Below, piece after piece: positions 52,057 through 64,000 of a stretch of DNA of 64,000 nucleotides; position 1 is the stretch's first letter; every line of letters starts with the position of its first letter. Below the pieces are notes generated by a model. That model saw only the letters and a program-made list of their open reading frames with translations. It did no database searches and was not told where the DNA came from. The DNA comes from Puffinus mauretanicus (lineage: Eukaryota > Chordata > Aves > Procellariiformes > Procellariidae), in contig JAJKFH010004158.1 in the NCBI GenBank assembly GCA_023333565.1, positions 186,001-250,000 of the forward strand, given 5' to 3'. Position numbers and translations under genes: made by a program.

Positions 52057-54521
52057 CGCGAGGAATCAGGGGCAGTAGGGGTCAAAGCCGATTCCACAAT
52101 TTGGACCCTTCTTTTATTTAAAATGGAGGACCCAATCACCTCTAAAATATCCCATTAAAGCACATTCAACCTAAATGAAAGATCCTATTCCTGCACAAGC
52201 TATCCAATCCAAGCATCAGATTTGGTCTATTCCAAACAAAAAGGGTCTCTTCAAACAATATTATGAGAAATTTCTGAAGGACAAGGGCTAGGTAGATCTC
52301 CGAGTAGGTTTTCCATTTGGGAAGTTCTTCCCCAAAAAAGGCCTACATAAGAACAAAAAAAATCCTCCTGTAAACTAGGATTTTTCATTTCTACAATATA
52401 GGAAAAACTGACTCAACAAGGTGAAGGAATGAAGAGAAGCAAAGGACTAGCTCCTCACACTGTCTGTTTAGGCAGGCCCAGTGCAGCCAGGCAGCAATCT
52501 GCACTCCCTCAGGTGAGCACAAAACAGATTTAGAAACACTTTGTCTCTCTCCTGAAGTTCCCCAAGGGGAAATAGAGCTCAGCAAACCCTTTTATTTAAT
52601 AAAAACCTTTATCCAGGAAATAGTACACTGTCCAAGCCCACACATCACATAACATTGTCTCCTAGTACTGATAAACCAAGATGAACACTTTGCTCAGTTT
52701 GCCTTACACAGCCATTGGAAATCTCTTGGAACAGGATAAATCATTAAAAAAGGCCTCTGTTATGCAGACGCCAGGAAAGACGCATATTGGGTTGCTGCAT
52801 GCATGTGTATCCATATCTGTGTCTTTGTATCTATCTAAAAATATACATCACTGGTACTTCTTATTAGTTTGTTGAGAATGCCAATGCGAAGAGAAAGTGG
52901 CACATCTTTGTTTAATATGTTAATCACAGGAGCATATCTGTGTTACGCACACCATCAAACAACTGCACTTTTTATACGGAAAAGCCATGGGATACTTTTT
53001 GGTGATGTGTGGCAGAAAACAATGGGAAGGTTCAACTCTGCCCAGCTCCAGATGATTTATAAATAGTTTTTGTTCAACAAGATAAGATATTGACATTTTA
53101 TGGTTTCATGAAAGCGTTAATTTTTAATGGAATTGGGGACTTGTGTAGAGATTAACTGAGAAGGGTAAGTTAGAGAGTTAATTTAATTTCCATCTCCCTC
53201 CTCTAATCCCATGTTTTTATTTTCGGGCCCCTCCATGCCAACCCCATCCCCACGCTTGACATGCCCTATCAGCTTTTAATGTATCTCCTTTTACATCTTT
53301 TCAGAAAACATACCTCTTCTTTTAAATCTGGCTCATTTCTTAACGTGACACAAAAAGGTAAGTCAATACATTTTAGATGAAATTCAGTGCCCACATTATT
53401 GCAGTTGGTTCAGTAGCTATTCATTAGTCTATTAAGAAAAGTAAAACCTACTAAAAGATACAGGCTAAAAAATATGCAAATGTATATTAAACAATTTACC
53501 CAGATCATTAACAATCTTGCATGATTAATAGAAAACTGACTTACAGAATCAATATCCATTCCCCTCTCTCTCAACTCTAAGCCTAGATATACCATGAGAG
53601 CAAGCCATATTAAATTTAAAGCTAAACTGATCTAGGTTTTGCTGTCCCTCTAAGGAGAAAGAATTCTATGACATTTTGAAATGGCAGCTAGCTACACACC
53701 ATGCATTTTTCAGTAGCATCCATTTCAAAGTGATATCATTACATGAATGAGCTCTACCCCACTGCTTGTGGAGAGCTTTGCCTGGTCTGTGTGGTTTTTT
53801 TTTTTCTTTGCAAATGACTGTATAGTATAAAGCTCTGAATAGCACACATTTATGGACCTGAGTATAAGTGTGCTGCTATTTTCACAGGAAAACTGTCATT
53901 ATAAAAACAACCAGCACAGGGGCTCATGGTCCTTACCTTCACAAGACAATTGGTTTCATGGAGCAAATACCAGGAGCTGCATTGTCAAATAACCTGAAGA
54001 CTGTGCTGGATAAATAATAAAAAATGGATCTCTGTGTGAGATGCAGGAGATGGAAAGAAATTAATCTTTGCAGTTCATCTTCAGAACATCAAATAATATA
54101 CCTGACCAATGAAAATCCAAACTGAAGATCTTATTATAGCTGCACATACAGACAGCACTTGTTTTATGAGACAATGTAAATGCGCCCAAAAGCACTAGAA
54201 GACAGATCTTATCTTGTAGTTTCTAGAATCTGGTATTTAGCCCAAAATCTCTTAAAAGAGTGCCCGAATTTCATGCATCAGATGTAGAGAGAAAGAGAAA
54301 ACAGACGACTGTGAATATACTGAAACCCAATAAAAATGCAATATTCCCAACTGTATACGTATTTCATAAGCAACACACACACAAAAAATCTTTTCAGTGC
54401 ATCCTGCAGAAAAAGAGGTTTCAGTTCCTTGCCCTTACTACCATGAGTATTCAGTCTAAATTGCTGCCCTCTCTAGAAGTTTTAAGCTCTGAAAAGCAGA
54501 ATACCTCAGAAGATGAATAAC

Positions 54522-54551
54522 TGATTATCTCAAGATATCTTGAGATAATCA
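54522..54551. repeat. Perfect 30-bp palindrome
   Basis: Starting TGATTATCTCAAGAT, the 30 bases equal their own reverse complement with no mismatch and no spacer (centre GATATC). It is AT-rich (10 G/C of 30) and could extrude a cruciform. No gene or repeat is recognised around it. Confidence 0.95.
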
Positions 54552-55469
54552 AGATGCTTAACAGTGACCTTGCTGCTTTGTTCAGTGTGAACTCATCTAT
54601 TTTGCCAGTGGTTCATTTTAGCCCGCTGGTAACTTGTTAGCCATCAATCCTGCTTAATTATTTCTAGCTAAAAAACCCCAAAATGTTGATTTGGCATTAA
54701 ACAAATTCATCTAACAAAGTTTCCATGAAATTAAACTTATTTATCCCTTTGCTAACTGAACCATCAGTGATGCTTTCTCTGTATACCACATAAGACTTTA
54801 GCTATTATTCTAAGCAAATGAATTCAGGACAAAAATAGAAACAGCCATTAAGAGATAATGCTACTGGATAATTCTTGCTTCCAGTTCTGTCTACATATAT
54901 AAGCTTAAGATCTTAATGATACTCCAATCAAGCTGAATTAAAATGCTTTCCAAGTATAATTTTGTGCTATATAAGCTTATCTCATTAAAAATTGGGAAGG
55001 GGGGCGAGGGGGAAAACAATCTTTTGACTATGAACTAAAACAGTGCTGGTACTGCTTTTTGAGAACCAGGCAGACTGTTTGTACTCTCACATTCCTTGTT
55101 TTTACAAATGAAAGAAAATGTAATCAGGATTCAGTATACTTATCTGGAACCTCCAAAGCAGAACTTACAAGAAATAATAAGGCATCAAGCTCGCCCTGCA
55201 GAAGTCTCTCATGCCCCAAACTCAACAGCACTGCATGTAGTTCAAGGTGTCAAAGCAGCAGAAAGTGACCCTTCTTCTGCACAATAGCTGCCTAATAGGA
55301 CTGTTTTGACAACAGCACCTAAGGGTCACCTCCGGGAAGATGTTTCTTACATGTCTCCCACTTAACCTGAACCCGATTATGAGGATGTGCAGTGGTTTTG
55401 CAAACCTTGGTGAGCTGAAACCCTGCTCTGTACAAACAGGTTTTCACTTCCCAGTTAAGGGACCTAGTA

Positions 55470-55525
55470 CACATTTACTCTGAGCCTCCTTTTCATTCCT
55501 CTGTTGGCATAATGAGGTTACAAAA
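55470..55525 (+). mobile_element. MIR-like SINE fragment (tentative)
   Basis: The stretch ACTCTGAGCCTCCTTTTCATTCC...ATAATGAGGTTA resembles the MIR core and tail (CTCTGAGCCTCAGTTTCC...TAAAATGGGG/GAGGTTAATA). The match is short and diverged, so the call is tentative. Confidence 0.3.
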
Positions 55526-58098
55526 CTCTGTGAAAGTATCCAGCATGCCAGTTTTCACATTGCTATACAAAGTCCTATGCTTATTCCAACAGAGCGCGTT
55601 CCTCAAAGCCACATGTGGTTCATGCCAGGAAGGGTTTTGCTAGCAGCGATCACAGAATGACTATAGAGGAAAAGGCATAACCTACCCTGACAGGCAGGAT
55701 TGTTCTGAACTGCAAAGACAGTCAAGAACATCATGGATTTGCACAACAACAACTTGAAGCCACAGTGTGAGAGAAGGAATCACAAGAGGCTATTATTCCC
55801 AGTTACAGAATAACTGAGAACCAGCAAAGCTTCCCCTGATCCTCGTGACCACAGCAAACCACTTGCACACATTCTCTGTGGAGGAAATTTGCTTCTTCAA
55901 CCCTGGTTATATCAAGAAAGAAGAGAAGCAGAGCAGAGCAGCTGGTAGGGCAGTAAACCAGGGCTTTGAGCAAGCAAGAACACTTGATCCTCTCTTCTTC
56001 TAATTAGCTCTAACACAAGAGTAACAAAACAGCATACTGACTTCTTCCAATCCTCTTTGTACCGTATCTAAAGTGGTTACGGCTGCCATTCTGTCTCAGG
56101 ATTTTCCGGTTCTCTATTTTAAATGTCACAGCTGAGTCAAGAGCCAGTGTCAAGAGAATGAATATGCAGTCACCGGTAGAAGAGTTGGCACTGACAGATA
56201 CTCTCTGTCTGTTCTCTCATCAAAACCATTTCTCATCTCACCATTTAGCCCTCAGGGATAACGTGACCTAGAAAACTGTCAGTTTCATTGCAAAATATTT
56301 TTGAATAAAATGCTCTGCCTAGATTCAACAAACTCCAACCCATGAGGTAACGGTGACAGAGTTAGTAGGTGGTGAGCAACATCCTATTTGTTGAGGACTT
56401 TAAGCACAGACAGTTATCCACAACTTAACTGGCTGCTCTTAAGATGACTTCAAATTTGTTTGCCGTGTTCAAAATCTGTGTTTATACTTGGCAATCCATA
56501 TGGAGAATCAGAAAATTATGAGGAAGGAAAGGACTCATCAGAAATGGTGTCAGAAGAACGCGGCAGGTTAAATGGTAACCACGCTCACTTCTGTGTGTTA
56601 AGCAGGACAACAGACATCGTAAGGGCCCAGAGCCAAAGCGCTGAGGACTACGTTGATATCAAGTTGATGGTCAAATAAAATACGCATATACTGATACACA
56701 AATGGCTTCAAGTCAGTCTGTCCTTTCCTCTCTTTCGATTTCTCCTGACTTCTCTGGTCTGGGCACAGAGGCACACATAAGGTATCTGGATTTTGGAGAA
56801 CAGTAATTGAAGTGCAATGCCAATGCTCTAGTTCAACCAGACAGGTAGGTGTGGGTCAGCAGAATGAGAAGAGACATTCAGAGCACTCTCCCCCTTACAA
56901 CCTTTCTCCTCTAATGTTTGCTGGTTTATCTGTGCATATACGGCTTTGTTATGGCCTCCAAATCACTTCTCACTAATTCTACTCTGAAGAACAATGCAGG
57001 CTAGAGCAGAACTTCAGAAAAATGCTAAAGAAGGATGGTGGAGAGCTAGGCTTTTCACTCTTTGCACAGCGCTGCTGTGTGGCTGAGCGCTCTCAACCCC
57101 TATGGACCAACCTCAAACAGTTATGGTGTCCACTTCGGCTTGCCATTGCCACATTTGGTTGCTGCTTCTCTGCATACAGAAGCAGTTGCAAGGAGGATCC
57201 CATGCTGTAACAAGGAAGAGATGCCCACTTCAATCACCCCATCAGTGCAGAGCTGCCCACCTGCGCCTCAGTCAGCCATCTCCTGGGCTCTTCTCCTTGA
57301 CATGGTCTCTGTGTTTGCTCTATGCAATAACAGTATGCTCAGCTTCTAAGCAGCCATGTTTAATTGAGCAAGATTTTAAAATCTCACACAAAATAAATCA
57401 CTGAGAGGCAGGAAAACAGGTTGTGGAAATGGGGTTTCACCTCTCCACGCTGAATCTCAGGGTAGATTTAGCATGTTTTGTGCAACAGCAGTGTTTAAAC
57501 CAGCTGAAGGTCTGGTCCCGTTTTTGTGACTGTTCCTTGGTCTCAATGTAATTCCCTAGAGCTACACTGGGCTGGTTGTGTCTGAGGATGTCTCTTACAT
57601 TTGCTGTTGGGGACGAAGCATGTCCCTGCGACCACACTGATGATAATGTCACCTGTGATAAGAGCATGATTAAGCAGGTGCAGACGGGGTAGTTTCCTGG
57701 CAAGCTGACTCCTCTTTCCTCATGAAAGCAAAGCACTTGCTTCAGCCATTATCTTCAATAAGGAAATTTATCATTTGCTTCTCACATGGTTTTCAATTTT
57801 CTTGACATTTAAAAACAAAAGTACCTTTGGCCTTACTAACTCTCCCCCCACCGCTAGTACCTGACATACAGCTCTGCTGACTGGGCATATGACCTTCTGC
57901 TCCTCTGAAATTAAATGAAGGCTCGAAGGTTTCGTTACCAAGGCAACTCCTTTTGATATTTGTAGGAAGTTACATGCTTTGGAGGGAACCTGCAAAGCTG
58001 CTGAATCCCGGAGGAAGGACACCTACGGCTTGCTCTTTAAAGCTCACGCACAAAGGACCAGATCCAATATAGGTTGAAGCTCTAATGAAGTCCTGTAA

Positions 58099-58485
58099 CA
58101 ATCTGACTGTATAAATTTGCCTAAAACAAGAGGAGCTCCGTTGTGTGAAAGTAGCAGCAACTTGCATGTTGCTAGTGAGGGTGAGAAATCTTTGCCAAAT
58201 ACTATGCCTTCAAAGAAACTTAGCAAAAAGGACAACACAAGCAGTATTTCTGCAGCCCAAATGAGAACACTACCTGAAGAAACACAGACTAGGAACAGAA
58301 TAGCTTTACAAGAGAGCAATAAAACTGAAGTACGCAAGTATCTCTTGGACATGGCTGTACCAAAGGTCCCAGTGGGAGAGGAGGTTTATTGGACACAATT
58401 TCAGAGGGTAATGGACATGTTAGTGAGAGCATCTCTTAATTTTCCATGGAGGAAAACAAAAGTGAACATGAATAAATTACACTGA
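58099..58485 (+). other. Unidentified ORF followed by AATAAA (possible small gene)
   Basis: The frame is open for about 128 codons; the first ATG, at 58204, leaves 93 codons ending in TGA at 58483-58485. The C-terminal half has a mixed, folded-protein-like composition (EVRKYLLDMA, GEEVYWTQFQRVMDMLV) and the N-terminal part is Lys/Ser-rich. A TATA-like TATAAATT lies just before the region at 58110-58117, and AATAAA occurs at 58563-58568, about 80 bp after the stop. I cannot name a family. Similar-length chance frames exist elsewhere in the window, so this is only a candidate. Confidence 0.2.
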
Positions 58486-58965
58486 AATGACCGAGTGTGC
58501 CAGAGTGCTTGGGATTTAACAAGGGAAAATTGACTGCCAAAAAAGAACAAAAATCCTAACTAAATAAAGCTCAAGTTGAACAATGCTGTAAACCCCAGGG
58601 CATGGCAAAGAGGCTGAGCCTCTCTGGCAAGGGTCAGAAAGCAAACATTGAAACATTGCTGTAGGTAACAGAAGTCATGAAAATGAGAGAAGGATGAGAT
58701 CGGCATTTCTGATGTTTTAGTCCTTGCATGGACGCCACGGGCCCACATAATTCATGAAGCTAGCAGTATTTTTCTATCACCATAAAGAGAGACCATTGTA
58801 GATTTGTTCTTTAATCCCGCTACTGCTATTCTTACAAGGGACCATATACAATCCAGTTAATAATTAATGCAACTAGAATTCACCAACATTCCCCATTGTA
58901 AGATCCTATTTTCAAGTTGCTCACAACTTTGTCAAACTATCAAAATTGCAAAAACAGCTTTATTG

Positions 58966-59012
58966 ACTCGCTGATCTTAGAGGTCTTTTCCAACCTGAAC
59001 GATTCTAGGATT
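58966..59012 (+). mobile_element. CR1 LINE 3'-end stub
   Basis: The sequence GATCTTAGAGGTCTTTTCCAACCTGAACGATTCTAGGATTC matches the conserved 3' terminus of avian CR1 elements (…GGTCCCTTCCAACC…GATTCTATGATTCTATG), including the degenerate 8-mer end repeat ATTCTA(T/G)G. Only about 45 bp is recognisable, so this is a severely 5'-truncated, diverged copy. Confidence 0.7.
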
Positions 59013-60131
59013 CATGACTTTGGCATTTTAAAATTTACTTTCTACTTAGAGCCTTAATACCTGCATTTTCTAAGATAAGGCCAGGCTTGGGTTTATCAGA
59101 GAAAAGTGGCACTTGGAGTGTAAAAATCAGCAAACTGAAGATGCAAGGAGAAGGATAGGTTTCATTCCCAATTCTACAGCAGGATTTCCATGCAGTTCTG
59201 CATGGGGGAGAGGACCAGGCTTACTTGCATTCCCAAGGTAAAACGGGGCTATAATGATTCTTCTTTACCAGTCTTTGTCTGCCTATATCGAAATTAAATA
59301 TTTTTGGCTTCTCCCTTTGTGAAGGTGTGAATCCCTACAGCCAACAAGTAGGAAACAGGCAGTGGTTTGGGAGATGCCATGTCAGCCATAGATGTACTTC
59401 CACGGTGAACACTGAGGTCCTGCTCAAGACAATGAAATTGTCCGTTCTGTGTTGAACAGCTCATCCTATCGTGAACCGAAAACTTTGTGATTTATAGTCT
59501 TGACAATGCTGCAACCAGCAAGAAGGTCATGTGAACTCGCTGAAATCTGTTCGTGGGAAAGTCACAAGCTACCAAAGCCAGTTTGAGTGCTAGGACTGAT
59601 TGTTGTTACATCCCTTAATTATGGTAGACATAAAATAGCACATCTCTGACAAGTAACAAAGAGCAGAGACACAGCTCAGAACATACGCACCTTGCTGCTG
59701 TATTTTCTCAGTAAGAAGACACACTGTCCTACTTCTTGAAATACAGAGTTGCACGACTTTCCAAATAAATTACCAGCATCACTGTTCCCAAACATATAGC
59801 CCTGCACCATGCTGAAACGTGCTTCAGTCATACTGAGACCTGCCCATCTCTCATGAAATACAGTAAGTCATTTTAGGAAGACAACGTTCTAAAATTCTTG
59901 CTTAGCAAATATAACCTTGATTGAAAAATACCAGTAAGGAAGTAGATAAACACTGTAAATATCTGCATCTGTGTGAACTAACTGTATCAAGACCTCAATT
60001 CAGGTAAGTACGTAAATATATATTTACAGAAAAGAACATATTGTTGTTCCTTACTAGAGCTTTCTGACTTCAAGGGCATCTAGAAACAACAGAACTAGGT
60101 CATCCCAAGTTACTGTGAAGTTTGTTGTTGA

Positions 60132-60148
60132 TTTTTTTTTTTTTTTTT
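60132..60148. repeat. T17 homopolymer
   Basis: An uninterrupted T17 run is followed by AAATTAG. A similar C7-TC-T16 block lies at 60676-60700. No adjacent element body is recognisable. Confidence 0.9.
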
Positions 60149-63100
60149 AAATTAGTATACTTGCTCTATTCCTATAGAGTCATTTGGGGTTTAGGTAAAA
60201 AAAGCTCTGTAATTATAAAGTAATTTGTCAAGCAAAAATAAACTGAATTGAGCCTATCCATCCTCTGCTGCTGTTAGCAACCTTCAGTCATGCTTTCTTT
60301 TGGCCTTCATGTTGCTTCCTCCCCTTAAAGGAACAAAGCCAGCATCTCTTGCCACTGAGGGAAAATAATGAGTAAATATGCAGTAGCCTCCAGCCTAACT
60401 AAATCCGGATACAAGTTCACTCTGGCAGTACACAAAGACCATCGTCACCGCTCCTGCTGGACTGTTAATTGGGTTCTCTGTCTTATTATACTCTATAATA
60501 AAAGCAACTGCAATCATATGGCTGTATACAAAGAACACATCAATGGCCCACTGTATGCAATTTTTCCTGAGACATGCTCTTGTTTTTCACCATCAGCCAC
60601 CATTCCCTAGAGATAAACACACAGAGTCTGTACCATCTATCAAACAGCACCCGAAGGAGAGACCTGACTTATTTTCCCCCCCTCTTTTTTTTTTTTTTTT
60701 AATTTAAACCAGAACAGATATTTGAGGAAGAAAAGCAAAACTGGCAGAGGAAAAGATGGTGCAAAATTAAACAGCGATGCTTGCATAATGGATGGCGTGA
60801 CTTCTTAGAAATCTTTAATTGCTTTTTACTATCTGGTGCAAGTATTTTCATATACACAACCAACCTCCTAAAGATCTCCCTCGAGAACTCTACAGCAGAG
60901 CACAGGATCCCTCTGCCACCATAAGAGAGTACTCTCCTTTACAAGAGCAGGCATATTTACAATGTCAAAGCTAATTAGCAAAAACACATACAGTATTTAA
61001 AGCATGGATGCAGGCCCTAGGTTTAGATATCACCAGTTACTGGTACTACTTCACGACCACCAGTTTTGAGCCCCTTATAACTATATGCAAAACTTAACAT
61101 TAGGAAAGTGCCAGGTTCAGCCCAACTGTGAAATAGTTTTAGAGAGGTTTGAGGCTTACATTTCTTGTGCTTGGACTCAAAATTACTTGGCAGCATGCTG
61201 AAAACGAACAAAAGATCTTTTCCTCCCCTATGCAATGCTTAGTTTAATTCCAGAGCTCTCCACAACAGAATGTTGTGGAAGCCAAATTATAAATAGGTTG
61301 AGAAGAAATTAGACTCATTCATCATTGGTGGATATTAATCAGGATGGCCCAGCCAGTCACCCAGTCTGGAAAACAGTACTCAGCAGATTACCAAAAGCTA
61401 AAAAGAAATATATGTGGAGAGATATTATAGGCACACATTGTTTCACATACTCTTTTCCTGAGTTTTTCCCAAGTAGCTACTGGTTGAGACTATTTACTAG
61501 GCTTTTGGACTGATCTGGAAGAGCAAACATAGTTGTTCTTTTATGTTAGAGGCATTAAGAACTCTAAAATAATTCCATTTTTTTGTTGTTTTCCAAAGTT
61601 TGAGCAGAGAAAGTGATCTAGAAGTCAATAAAATTGTGCTAACTTTTGTGATGTTTGCACTGAAAGTATCTTGATATTTTTCAGTGGAATCGCAACAAAC
61701 AGAAAATCATAGTCATTTAAGTTATCCCATTCTTTATAACAGTCTTTCCTGACCTAATGAAAAACAAAATTTAACATGAAGACTGGTAGGGCATGTAAAG
61801 AAAAATATCGTATCAAATTCATACGCAGTGCAGAAATGCTGCAAGGTCTGCACTGAAGCAGCAAATGCAAACTTTCAGCAGGAAATGGGTGAGCTTCCTT
61901 CCATTTACTTCCCACATTTTTTTAGCAGTCCTTTGAGATTTGCCTTTTGCCAGTTATGTTAATTGCGGTTAAGGAACTACAGTTGTAGGAACAGTCTTTC
62001 CTTATGATGTTACATTTTTTGTGCTGCACTTCTGAAAATGTCATTGAATTGCAAAGGGGGAAAAACTCAAACTGCTTTTGAGTTAGACTATGTACTGCAG
62101 TATCGCCCATCTCCAGCATCTGACATGAGAGACCATGGGTTTAATGTATCTTATAACTCTGCTCCAATGCAAAAGGCTGACAAAAAACCTGAATCCAGAT
62201 CCTCGCGTCAGGTAGAGATGTTGTCTCCGTCGACCTGCACTCATTTCCATCAGCTCACGATCTGATGCACAGACTTGAATGGGAGCTTGACTTGGATCAC
62301 TGACCTTGGAAACAGCAGAAACAGGCACTCCCAGAAGCACATACCAACAGGTCTGCAGCTGTTAAGAGTCCACCTCACATTATGAAACACAGTCCTACAC
62401 CCTTGCTTTTCACCTAGTTGAACAGACTATGCAAAATTTCAAACTTTTCTTGAAGGTATGAAGCGTCCTGTCTGTTCACCTACAGGCAGTGCCCCACGGG
62501 GTGAAGAACCAATCCCCACAGCAAGCTTACATGGAAAATACTTGCTTTATGCCCCAAAAACAAAGCCATAAAGAGTGCCAACAATCCATTTTTAAATAAC
62601 CGAGTTAGACTTTTTTGGCAGTTGATTTGCCTTTTCAAACAAAATTCTAACTCTCTTCAAGAGAAGTATTTTTCTTTTTTCCAAAGCTCACTTTCTGCTA
62701 GGGAAGGTACAGTAACAAAAGAATGGCCTGTTTCTTCTGCAGCTGTGCATATAGCACAGACCTTCTCCTCTGCAGTCAGGCAGGCTTGTTCTGATTCAGC
62801 AAACAAGCAAATAAGAAACAGCCATAAGGGAACAGCAGAAAAAGCACAGACTATGAAAAAAATTACTAAAAAAATGCATGGGCAAATATCAATAGAGAAG
62901 GCAAATAATATAAAAAGCAGTAATACAACTAATGACATCCAAGGCAAATATTAGCTGGGTTTAATACAAGCTGGATGAATAAGGTAAATATTCAGAAGAG
63001 TGTATGGACATCATCCCATACCTACGTTCCAAGGAGGAGGATGACGACACCCCTCGGAGCTCAAGCTTTTCCGCAACAGTTCTCAACTCAGCAAGAGAGA

Positions 63101-64000
63101 GGATGAGGAAAACTTGTTGACAATAATTCTGCCAAACAGAATCCAGTAAACAAGAACAATATCAACACACAAGACAAGGCCTTGCTAAAAAGCCAAATAG
63201 CTTTCTTCATGAAGTGACTGGAGGACAATAAAATTTATGAAGCGAAATTACAGTGGTATAAAGTAAAAAAAAAAATCAGTGTTGTTAAGCAAACTGTACA
63301 CCAATGAGGAGGAAAGGAAAAAAAAAATTGCAGGGAAAATGCCTGAATGGAATTCACAACACACAACGTTTATAGGAAATATCATTCACTCCCATAGTGA
63401 GTATTACTATATTCCTGAAGAGATGAAACAGGCAGTGGTTAGTTAAGCTAAGCCATGTAGACAGCGATGGTGCAGGGCGACTGTTTTATTCACAAACTTT
63501 TCATCATATAGATGATTACAGCATGTATATTAATATAATCAGATTTCAACTTTCCCTAGTTTGAAAACTTAAGTTCACAGATTTTTTTTTTTGTTAGAGA
63601 GGAACTGATCACCCATGCAACCCCCTGAAGAGCACTTCTCCTATGTGTTTTATATAGAATATTTACAGTACTAATGTTTATGCTCAATACATTTTGGCAG
63701 TTCTGCTTGGACATCTCTTGGGCAAACCTAAGACAAAACCCAAGGCTTTCATTATGTTGCATTAAGCAGCCCAAACCAAGACAGTAATAATCTTGTGTAT
63801 AAGATTGTGTAGCACACAGCTTGCGTACAATAGAGCATATAGCTTGCGTACCATAAACTGATGGGCACCATTAGAATACACTTTAAACATTCATACGCCT
63901 GATTTTTTGTGATCATACGGAATGAGATGCCTCATTGTTTAGCTTAAAATATTACTGCCATCAAACATACTGACTGACTGTAACCCTTTGTGAGATATTG

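Larger units (their letters stand above)
40950..58098. other. Intergenic DNA, no gene seen
   Basis: The stretch is AT-rich with low-complexity patches (A/C-rich at 42700-42740, GA-rich at 44.0-44.2 kb, A/C/G-rich at 51360-51410), homopolymers at 50.3 and 52.0 kb, the palindrome at 54.5 kb and a tentative MIR-like fragment at 55.5 kb. The longest ORFs (150 codons at 48567 plus, 124 codons at 50357 minus) show no recognisable domains. Confidence 0.65.
58486..64000. other. Intergenic DNA with CR1 stub, no gene seen
   Basis: Apart from the CR1 terminus near 59.0 kb and pyrimidine homopolymers near 60.1 and 60.7 kb, this is unremarkable AT-rich DNA. A short direct repeat, AGCTTGCGTAC(A/C)ATA, occurs twice about 22 bp apart near 63820-63855. 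No exon of a neighbouring gene was recognised before the window edge. Confidence 0.65.

Noticed and set aside
29051..64000. Search for exons of OTOR or SNRPB2, which lie upstream of PCSK2 in mammals.
   Set aside because: No matching translation was seen on either strand; if synteny holds they lie beyond the right edge.

Overview
The window reads as nuclear DNA from a bird, probably a neoavian rather than a galliform. It is AT-rich vertebrate intergenic and intronic sequence with one GC- and CpG-rich promoter block. It carries two solo LTRs of types I associate with avian endogenous retroviruses, and a stub of a CR1 LINE 3' end. No prokaryotic gene architecture, rRNA, intact tRNA or CRISPR array is present. 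Species and chromosome cannot be read from the sequence.

The only gene I can identify is PCSK2 (prohormone convertase 2), on the minus strand and only partly inside the window. Coding exon 1 (27898-28077) encodes the signal peptide and the start of the propeptide. Coding exon 2 (6063-6167) encodes the next 35 propeptide residues, including the internal polybasic site. Both have canonical splice sites, both junctions are phase 0, and the 35-codon length of exon 2 equals that of human PCSK2. Intron 1 (about 21.7 kb) is complete. Intron 2 runs off the left edge, so the catalytic, P and C-terminal domains lie outside.

Layout: 1-6062 is partial intron 2; 6063-6167 is exon 2; 6168-27897 is intron 1, containing a 1,030-bp solo LTR with a perfect 5-bp target-site duplication; 27898-28077 is exon 1; about 27,700-29,050 is a CpG-rich promoter and 5' UTR block; 29,051-64,000 is 5' flanking DNA with no recognised gene. 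That flank holds a second solo LTR (30525-31112) with a perfect cAMP-response-element octamer, a CR1 stub, simple repeats, a perfect 30-bp palindrome, and two short ORFs that look protein-like but that I cannot identify.

I found no convincing new multi-gene system. The observations most worth checking are the LTR-borne CRE upstream of a neuroendocrine gene, the long palindrome at 54.5 kb, the hairpin-forming duplication at 33.3 kb, the upstream ORF in the putative PCSK2 leader, and the two unexplained ORFs at 40.7 kb and 58.1 kb.
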